Assembly (NCBI GenBank): GCA_964573885.1
Contig: CAZNLL010000123.1
Span: forward strand, 1 to 10,903
DNA: 10,903 bases
Reading direction: 5' to 3'
Source: CAZNLL01 sp964573885
GTDB taxonomy: Bacteria; Desulfobacterota; DSM-4660; Desulfatiglandales; Desulfatiglandaceae
Notes under the pieces: generated by a model
The model's database searches: none
Seen by the model: the letters and a program-made list of their open reading frames with translations, nothing else
Told to the model about the DNA's origin: nothing
Made by a program: the position numbers and the translations under genes
Shown here: piece after piece, positions 6,783 to 10,903 of the stretch
Layout: the number at the start of each line of letters is the position of its first letter
How positions within the stretch are numbered: the stretch's first letter is position 1

Positions 6783-8339
6783 TTACCCCTGGCCGGGATT
6801 GGCATATCTCCTTTTGAGTTCCGCCTTTCTGATCTTCCCGCTTGCCGTCTTTGGGAACTCGCCTGTAAATTCCACCTGCTTGGGGATCTTATACTTGGCC
6901 AGCTTTCCCCTCAAAAATCCCAAGGCCTCCTCCGGGGTCATGTCCTCTCCATCTTTCAGCACAATAAGGGCCTTGCCCACCTCACCCCACTTTCCGTCCG
7001 GCACCCCCACCACCGCCGCCTCCAGGATCTTGGGATGACTCGCATAGACCCTCTCAATCTCGGCGGGATAGATGTTTTCCCCGCCGCTGATGATGACGTC
7101 CCTGGCCCGGTCCACGATATATACATAACCCTCCTCATCCATCCTGGCCAGGTCCCCTGTGTAAAGCCACCCGTTCCTTATGGTCTTTGCCGTTTCCTCG
7201 GGGTTGTTCCAATACCCGAGCATCTGGGTCGGCCCTTTGAGGATCAACTCTCCCACTTCGCCTGGCGGCACATCCCTTCCTTGTTCGTCCACAATACGGA
7301 TCTCCGCGTGAAAAACAGACCTGCCCACAGAGCCGATCTTCTTTCCGTCTTTCTCATTGGGCATTTGGCAGAGCTGGATGGAGGTTTCGGTCTGCCCGAA
7401 GACTTGTCTTATGGCGATGTCACGGCTTTCGTATGCCTCTATCAAGGCCACGGGGAGGGGCTCCCCGCCGATGACGAGTAATCGCAGTGAAGAGAGATCA
7501 AAATCATCAATACCCCCCTTCTTGAGAAAAAAATTGAGCATGGTGGGAACCACCAGGCCTACGGTGATTCGGTGCTTCTCAATCAGAGCCAGGGTCTCAC
7601 GGGGGTCGAAGGCGGACTGCAATACCGCGGTCCCGCCTTGGTAGAGGATGGGTATGGCGCAAATATTAAGTCCCCCCGAGTGAAAAAGGGGCATCACCAC
7701 AAGCATCACATCTCTTGAGGTCAGGTCAAAATAGATCTGGGCGTTAAAGGTGTTGTAAAAGGTCTTTCTGTGGGACATAAGCGCCCCTTTGGGGACCCCC
7801 GTGGTCCCCGAGGTGTACATGATCATCTGGGGATCGTCTGCCTCCACCTCTTCCCCTTTTTCGGGCTCCTCAGGGGAACCGGCCTCCAGAAGGGCTTCGT
7901 AATTTTCCCAACTCCCGTCCTTTTCTCCGATGCAGATCAGGTTCTCAGAAGGGATATTGACCGCCGGTTGAAGAGACCGGATCATCTCAGAAAAATGGTC
8001 CTGAAAAATAAGGGCCTTGCTCCCGCTGTCCCGCAGCATAAAGGTCGTCTCAGGGGCCTCAAGCCGAAAATTGAGGGGGACAATAATCCCCCCGATCTTG
8101 GATACGGCGAAATAGGCCTCGAGCATCTGGTTGCAATTATAACAAAAGGCGGCAACCCTATCTCCTTTGGTGATCCCCTTTTCCAGCAAGACATGGGCGA
8201 GCCTGTTCACCCGTTCATTGAGCTGCTTATAGGTAAACCGGCAGGTAGGATTGCCTTCCCTTCGGTTGTCTTCAAATACGACTGCCGTCACGTCAGACGA
8301 AATCTGACCCCTTTTCCTGATCCAATCTCCGACGTTCAT
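6783..8339 (-). CDS. AMP-forming acyl-CoA synthetase (fatty-acid/carboxylate-CoA ligase family)
   Basis: A 518-residue ANL ligase that adenylates a carboxylic acid and transfers it to CoA. Motifs in order: YTSGTTGVPKG (175-185), MPLFHSGG (217-223), FGQTE (314-318), GWLYTGD (390-396), VDRARDVIISGGENIYP with Arg411, and the catalytic lysine in KTASGKIRK (Lys502). It resembles generic medium/long-chain or aromatic acid ligases rather than MatB: the adenylate motif is GQTE rather than GMTE and the ligase at the left end shares little beyond core motifs. The substrate cannot be read from sequence. ATG 8339 is the natural start, with a weak and somewhat distant GGGA. It lies 33 bases after the epimerase and 38 before the mutase, implying that it supplies the CoA ester those enzymes act on, or primes the pathway acid. 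Confidence 0.88.
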   Translation of the reverse strand: MNVGDWIRKRGQISSDVTAVVFEDNRREGNPTCRFTYKQLNERVNRLAHVLLEKGITKGDRVAAFCYNCNQMLEAYFAVSKIGGIIVPLNFRLEAPETTFMLRDSGSKALIFQDHFSEMIRSLQPAVNIPSENLICIGEKDGSWENYEALLEAGSPEEPEKGEEVEADDPQMIMYTSGTTGVPKGALMSHRKTFYNTFNAQIYFDLTSRDVMLVVMPLFHSGGLNICAIPILYQGGTAVLQSAFDPRETLALIEKHRITVGLVVPTMLNFFLKKGGIDDFDLSSLRLLVIGGEPLPVALIEAYESRDIAIRQVFGQTETSIQLCQMPNEKDGKKIGSVGRSVFHAEIRIVDEQGRDVPPGEVGELILKGPTQMLGYWNNPEETAKTIRNGWLYTGDLARMDEEGYVYIVDRARDVIISGGENIYPAEIERVYASHPKILEAAVVGVPDGKWGEVGKALIVLKDGEDMTPEEALGFLRGKLAKYKIPKQVEFTGEFPKTASGKIRKAELKRRYANPGQG

Positions 8340-8372
8340 TTTTCTGCACTTTCCCTTGCCTTCGAAAAAAGG

Positions 8373-8774
8373 CTATTTTGACTTATGCTCCACCAATTCT
8401 ACCAGGATGCCGTAATTGCTTTTCGGGTGGGTAAAGGCCACCCTGGTATCGTGGGCGCCTGGTCGGGGCTCCTTGTCAATGCAGGCCACACCCTCGGCCT
8501 TGAGGTTCTCTAAAGTGGCACCCACGTCGTCCACCTCAAAGGCGATATGATGAATGCCCTCACCCTTTTTCTCGATGAATTTGGTCAATACCCCGTCCGG
8601 GGTGGCGGAGGCTACCAGCTCCAGCCGGGTATCCCCGATGGGAATAAAGGCGGCGTTGGTATCTCCCACTGTATCCCGGGAGGTGGTCTCCAACCCGTAC
8701 TTGTCCTTGAAGTATTTGGAAGCCTCATCCAAGTCCTTAACGGCAATAGCGATGTGATCGATCTTTTTAAGCAT
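8373..8774 (-). CDS. methylmalonyl-CoA epimerase (VOC superfamily)
   Basis: A 133-residue protein of two VOC beta-alpha-beta modules that interconverts the R and S forms of methylmalonyl-CoA for the mutase. The four expected metal ligands are present: His7 in IDHIAIAV, Glu52 in TRLELV, His76 in GIHHIAFEV and Glu126 in ILVELVEH. Length and the motif GEGIHHIAFEVDD are typical of the family. The open frame reaches up to 8870, overlapping the previous gene, but ATG 8774 has AGGGGAG immediately upstream and begins exactly at the conserved MLKKIDHIAIAV, so the longer form is rejected. It lies 67 bases after the AbfD-like gene and 33 before the ligase. A relative acting on a larger alkylmalonyl-CoA is possible given the neighbouring ligase. 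Confidence 0.92.
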   Translation of the reverse strand: MLKKIDHIAIAVKDLDEASKYFKDKYGLETTSRDTVGDTNAAFIPIGDTRLELVASATPDGVLTKFIEKKGEGIHHIAFEVDDVGATLENLKAEGVACIDKEPRPGAHDTRVAFTHPKSNYGILVELVEHKSK

Positions 8775-8841
8775 GATTACTCCCCTTTCTTTCTCTTTGC
8801 GCCGCCGAAGGCACAAGCGGATTAAAGGTAACCCTTTTTCA

Positions 8842-10308
8842 TCACTTATCCTCAATGTCGGCCAGCTCAAGGACCCTGACCTTGGCCTCTTCGATGAGTT
8901 TCCTCATCTCTGCATTCACCACCAACTGCTGGTTGGCCGTGGGGGCCCCGCCCTGGGATGATTCCGCCACCAGTATATTGCCGATACCGGTGAGGTATTC
9001 CATCAACCGCATCATTTTCATCCTGTTGCGGGTGGAAACCTCGGGATTGGCCTTGAAATACTTGTCGATGAGGGGACCCAGTTCGGGATGCTCCATATCC
9101 TTTTCCGTGTGCATGCTCATCACCAACCCTCCTGACATGTCTACACCCATGCGGGCACAAAACCACAGGGCCTTGCTGGCCTGGTATTTGCCCACATTGG
9201 CATAAAGGGGATTGGGGAAGAAGTTGCCCGAATCGGTCACATATCCCCTTTGGGTGGCCCCCAGGAGGCAACCGTAGGAGAGCTCACTTTCAAAACTCAT
9301 CTCAGAGAGTTTTTCCCGGATATGGCCGGCCCTGCCCACGCCGTTGTAATCCGCGATCACCGCTGAACCGCCCAGGAGCAGGTCCCGATGCCCGCACTTA
9401 CACGCCGAGGTCACGCAACGAAATGTGGGGGACACCCGGCCCACCAGGGACCCGGTAAATTCATGTTCACCGCACATAAAAACCCGTTCCCAGGGCACGA
9501 AGACATCATCAAAAAATATCTGGCAGAGGTTGTACACGCCGTAACGTTCGTTGCCGAAATCCATCCCCTTCGCACCGGGGGCCACACGGCGGAAATCCGG
9601 GGTGGGAAGCTGATGAAGCAGGGTGAGCCCGGGGGTATCCGTGGGAACGGCAAAGGCCACGGCATAGGCCTTCTCGTCCTCCCCCAGACCGCGCGTGGGC
9701 ATCACCAGGGCCTCATGGGCGATGGAGGCGCCGGATATAAGCACCTTGGCCCCCCTCACCACGATTCCATCTTTCTTTTCATCAACGATGCGGATATACA
9801 TATCCGGATCAGGCTGCTGTCCCGGCCGCTTGCTCCGGTCCCCTTTGGGGTCTGTAATATACCCGCCCACGGCGAGGTCTTCCCTCTGCACCTTTTCCCA
9901 GTAGGTCCGAAATCTTTCCTGGTACCCGGTCCCTAATTTCTTATCCATTTCATAGGTAATGGAATCAAGGCCGTTGGCGATATTGCCGGAAACGCAACGG
10001 GCCCCGGCGCACATACCATGACGGCGGGCCAGGTCCCGCATCATATCAAGTCTTTTCACAAAATCATCAGGACCCTGATACAGGTGGGTAAAGTAGTTGA
10101 CCCGCTCCCCGGTGATATGGGAAGTGGCCGTGATCTTGTCCTGATACTCCGGGTCATGGGCGAGGTCATAGGTCATGGCCACGGCCTCAATGGCCGGGGC
10201 GGTGATGGGGTTTTCCAGTTGATTCTCCAGCTTCTCCCCAAAAAGATAGGCATTGATCTTAAGGTCCTTGATGCTGTCTTTGTATTGCTGTCCTGTCATT
10301 AAAGCCAT
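8842..10308 (-). CDS. 4-hydroxybutyryl-CoA dehydratase / HpaB-family flavoprotein with altered cluster ligands
   Basis: A 488-residue member of the family containing 4-hydroxybutyryl-CoA dehydratase (AbfD), vinylacetyl-CoA isomerase and flavin-linked 4-hydroxyphenylacetate hydroxylase HpaB. Shared blocks include MTGQQYKDSI near the N-terminus, FGEKLEN, TDPKGDR (152-158), RIVDEKKDGIVVRGAK, DVFVPWERVF, ADYNG and AESSQGG. I compared it by eye with the Clostridium aminobutyricum enzyme from memory. Of its ligands Cys99, Cys103, His292 and Cys299, only Cys103 and Cys299 line up (Cys105, Cys303). Position 99 is Ala101 with Cys100 next to it, and His292 is Phe296. Cys298 and Cys305 are extra. Glu455 is kept (Glu449) but Glu257 is Leu261, Tyr296 is Thr300, Thr190 is Ser192. 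It may hold a differently ligated cluster or none, and its reaction may differ. ATG 10308 has AGGAG 9 bases upstream. It is the first gene of the leftward block. Confidence 0.85.
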   Translation of the reverse strand: MALMTGQQYKDSIKDLKINAYLFGEKLENQLENPITAPAIEAVAMTYDLAHDPEYQDKITATSHITGERVNYFTHLYQGPDDFVKRLDMMRDLARRHGMCAGARCVSGNIANGLDSITYEMDKKLGTGYQERFRTYWEKVQREDLAVGGYITDPKGDRSKRPGQQPDPDMYIRIVDEKKDGIVVRGAKVLISGASIAHEALVMPTRGLGEDEKAYAVAFAVPTDTPGLTLLHQLPTPDFRRVAPGAKGMDFGNERYGVYNLCQIFFDDVFVPWERVFMCGEHEFTGSLVGRVSPTFRCVTSACKCGHRDLLLGGSAVIADYNGVGRAGHIREKLSEMSFESELSYGCLLGATQRGYVTDSGNFFPNPLYANVGKYQASKALWFCARMGVDMSGGLVMSMHTEKDMEHPELGPLIDKYFKANPEVSTRNRMKMMRLMEYLTGIGNILVAESSQGGAPTANQQLVVNAEMRKLIEEAKVRVLELADIEDK

Positions 10309-10368
10309 TTTTTTACTCTCCTTTGGTAAGAAATTGCCTCAAAAAGGGAAACAAAACATGTACGGGCC

Positions 10369-10409
10369 GGCCTATTCAAGCGAAACAGCTTTTCTTGAAA
10401 AAGCAGGCC
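10369..10409 (-). repeat. leader inverted repeat proximal to the AbfD-like gene
   Basis: GGCCT (10369-10373) pairs with AGGCC (10405-10409), and TTCAAG (10375-10380) with CTTGAA (10394-10399). Together they can form a two-part stem in the untranslated leader. No T-run follows in the leftward direction. It could be a regulatory or stabilising leader structure; no known riboswitch consensus is recognisable. Confidence 0.35.
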
Positions 10410-10429
10410 TTCTCTATCCTAAATGGATA

Positions 10430-10466
10430 CCCGGCCCAAGGCAATGACCCTTTTCCTTTGGCCCGG
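10430..10466 (-). repeat. long imperfect inverted repeat at the 5' end of the predicted leader
   Basis: Two 12-base arms, 10430-10441 and 10455-10466, match at 10 of 12 pairs around a 13-base loop, forming a strong GC-rich hairpin. If transcription starts near 10478, as the sigma-54-like site implies, the hairpin sits about 12 bases inside the mRNA, a position that could protect the transcript 5' end. No T-run on the leftward side. Confidence 0.4.
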
Positions 10467-10488
10467 TTTAATGGCTATTATCTTATTT

Positions 10489-10505
10489 TGCAAGGATCAC
10501 GCCAA
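10489..10505 (-). promoter_or_regulatory. sigma-54 (-24/-12) type promoter for the leftward operon
   Basis: Read leftward the site is TTGGCGTGATCCTTGCA. Both invariant dinucleotides are present, GG at -24 and GC at -12, with the required 10 bases between them, and it differs from the consensus TTGGCACG-N4-TTGCA at two positions. Transcription would start near 10478, giving a leader of about 170 bases to ATG 10308. Control by an enhancer-binding protein, for instance one sensing the pathway substrate, would follow; no such regulator is encoded in the window. Confidence 0.55.
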
Positions 10506-10520
10506 AGGAGTCAATCCACA

Positions 10521-10533
10521 GTTTAAGGTAAAC
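10521..10533. promoter_or_regulatory. inverted repeat GTTTA-AGG-TAAAC, possible operator
   Basis: A perfect 5-base inverted repeat with a 3-base spacer, lying 16 bases upstream of the sigma-54-like site. Position and symmetry suit a protein-binding site, but it is short and A/T-rich enough to be chance. It resembles the TTTA-N4-TAAA palindrome at 10657-10668. Confidence 0.3.
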
Positions 10534-10551
10534 ATAACAAAGAGTTACCCC

Positions 10552-10573
10552 AAAAAAGGCGGGTATCCCCGCC
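10552..10573 (-). terminator. intrinsic (rho-independent) terminator, leftward
   Basis: GGCGGG (10558-10563) and CCCGCC (10568-10573) form a perfect 6-pair GC stem with a TATC loop, and read leftward the stem is followed directly by TTTTTT (10557-10552). This is a textbook intrinsic terminator for transcription coming from the right. No leftward gene is visible between it and the window edge, so it may insulate the sigma-54 promoter from antisense read-through or end a short unannotated RNA. Confidence 0.65.
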
Positions 10574-10656
10574 CCTTCAAAGGCCGTCCCTTTACAGATA
10601 CGGAAAATGAAACAGCCTATTTGCTTGATTTCACAGGATTTCTTTTGTCAATGTTT

Positions 10657-10668
10657 TTTACATGTAAA
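10657..10668. promoter_or_regulatory. perfect 12-base palindrome TTTACATGTAAA, possible operator
   Basis: A fully symmetric 12-base site in the AT-rich divergent region. It lies about 150-170 bases upstream of the sigma-54-like promoter, a typical distance for an enhancer-binding protein, and about 65 bases before the TFB-like start. It could serve either gene or be chance in AT-rich DNA. Confidence 0.3.
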
Positions 10669-10732
10669 TTTTTAATGAAATTAAAAAGATGAGAATCTAA
10701 AAATAAAAACTAACTTTGTAATAGAAGAAATC

Positions 10733-10903
10733 ATGATTATGAATAGAAGAAATGAATATAAATTAAAAAGTAATAATAAGAATTTTCAGATTAAGGATAG
10801 AAATGGGCCATGCTGTGATAATCCTAAGATCACTATAAAAAATGGGGAACGAGTATGCACTAATTGTGGAATGACAAGGGGGAGAGATATTGTGGATACA
10901 GAA
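10733..10903 (+). CDS. TFB/TFIIB-like zinc-ribbon protein, N-terminal part (cut by window edge)
   Basis: From ATG 10733 the frame is open for 57 codons to the window end. After a basic, asparagine-rich N-terminus it reads GPCCDNPKITIKNGERVC followed by TNCGMTRGRDIVDTE. Cys27/Cys28 and Cys42-x2-Cys45, the GERVCTNCG turn and the following IVDTE are the hallmark of the N-terminal zinc ribbon of archaeal TFB and eukaryotic TFIIB. The leading CC in place of CxxC is, from memory, seen in some Asgard archaeal TFBs. If so, the protein would recruit RNA polymerase to promoters, and the cyclin-like repeats would lie beyond the edge. Hand-counted GC is about 31%, far below the rest of the window. There is no clear ribosome site, only GAAGAA. 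ATG 10739 is an alternative start; the nearest upstream in-frame stop is 10682-10684. A different zinc-ribbon protein cannot be excluded. Confidence 0.6.
   Translation, partial: MIMNRRNEYKLKSNNKNFQIKDRNGPCCDNPKITIKNGERVCTNCGMTRGRDIVDTE

Larger units (their letters stand above)
10309..10732. other. 424-base intergenic regulatory region with a composition change
   Basis: No convincing protein frame is present; the short frames here are low-complexity or lack ribosome sites. The left two thirds hold the leader hairpins, the sigma-54-like promoter and the leftward terminator. From about 10620 the sequence becomes markedly AT-rich and leads into the TFB-like frame. A consensus -35-like TTGACA (minus strand, 10651-10646) is present, but no good -10 element follows it. 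Confidence 0.7.

Noticed and set aside
6711..7481. 256-codon open frame on the + strand
   Set aside because: Antisense to the AMP-forming ligase and the mutase start; no motifs or credible start signal.
8373..8870. Long form of the epimerase starting at 8870
   Set aside because: The extra 32 residues overlap the preceding gene and are not family-like; ATG 8774 has an excellent ribosome site and starts at the conserved N-terminus.
10423..10692. 89-codon frame on the + strand in the intergenic region
   Set aside because: It crosses the sigma-54-like site, the terminator and the composition break, has no ribosome site, and its protein has no recognisable features.
10574..10732. Cobalamin riboswitch upstream of the mutase operon
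   Set aside because: Tempting because the mutase needs B12, but no B12-box-like conserved segment is visible and the region lies upstream of the predicted promoter.
1..10903. CRISPR arrays, tRNA or rRNA genes, insertion sequences
   Set aside because: No spaced direct repeats, tRNA- or rRNA-like sequence, transposase or terminal inverted repeats were seen on either strand.

Overview
The window is a tightly packed block of acyl-CoA metabolism genes, roughly 56-60% GC by eye. It has strong Shine-Dalgarno sites, what looks like a -24/-12 (sigma-54) promoter and an intrinsic terminator. Together with the oxygen-independent chemistry, this suggests a bacterium such as an anaerobic Desulfobacterota-like organism; the taxon is inferred, not proven. 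The last ~280 bases change abruptly to AT-rich DNA. There the first 57 codons of an open frame look like the zinc ribbon of an archaeal TFB/TFIIB, of a kind I associate with Asgard archaea. So this is either a bacterial catabolic island in an archaeal genome or a metagenome assembly joining two organisms.

Left block, + strand (1-3590): the tail of an unidentified upstream frame; a MatB-like (malonyl/methylmalonyl-CoA synthetase-like) ligase; an AiiA-type metallo-beta-lactamase-fold lactonase; and a single-domain Old Yellow Enzyme-family oxidoreductase. Right block, - strand, transcribed from 10308 leftward to 3596: a 4-hydroxybutyryl-CoA dehydratase/HpaB-family flavoprotein with changed iron-sulfur ligand positions; a methylmalonyl-CoA epimerase; a second acyl-CoA ligase; the large (catalytic) subunit of a methylmalonyl-CoA mutase without its B12-binding domain; and an alpha-type subunit of an ADP-forming acyl-CoA synthetase. 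The two blocks converge with only 5 bases between their stop codons.

Region 10309-10732 is the regulatory region of the right block. It holds leader hairpins, a sigma-54-like promoter, two small palindromes and a leftward intrinsic terminator lying upstream of the promoter.

Read together, the genes suggest a pathway in which an acid, possibly released from a lactone by the MBL enzyme, is activated to a CoA thioester. It would then be dehydrated or isomerised (AbfD-like protein), reduced (OYE protein), epimerised and rearranged (epimerase plus mutase), and its thioester energy recovered as ATP (ADP-forming synthetase). The substrate is unknown. The MatB-like ligase and the conserved carboxylate-binding Arg of the mutase favour a malonyl- or alkylmalonyl/succinyl-type CoA ester. 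The B12 subunit of the mutase, the ATP-grasp subunit of the synthetase and any propionyl-CoA carboxylase are not in the window.
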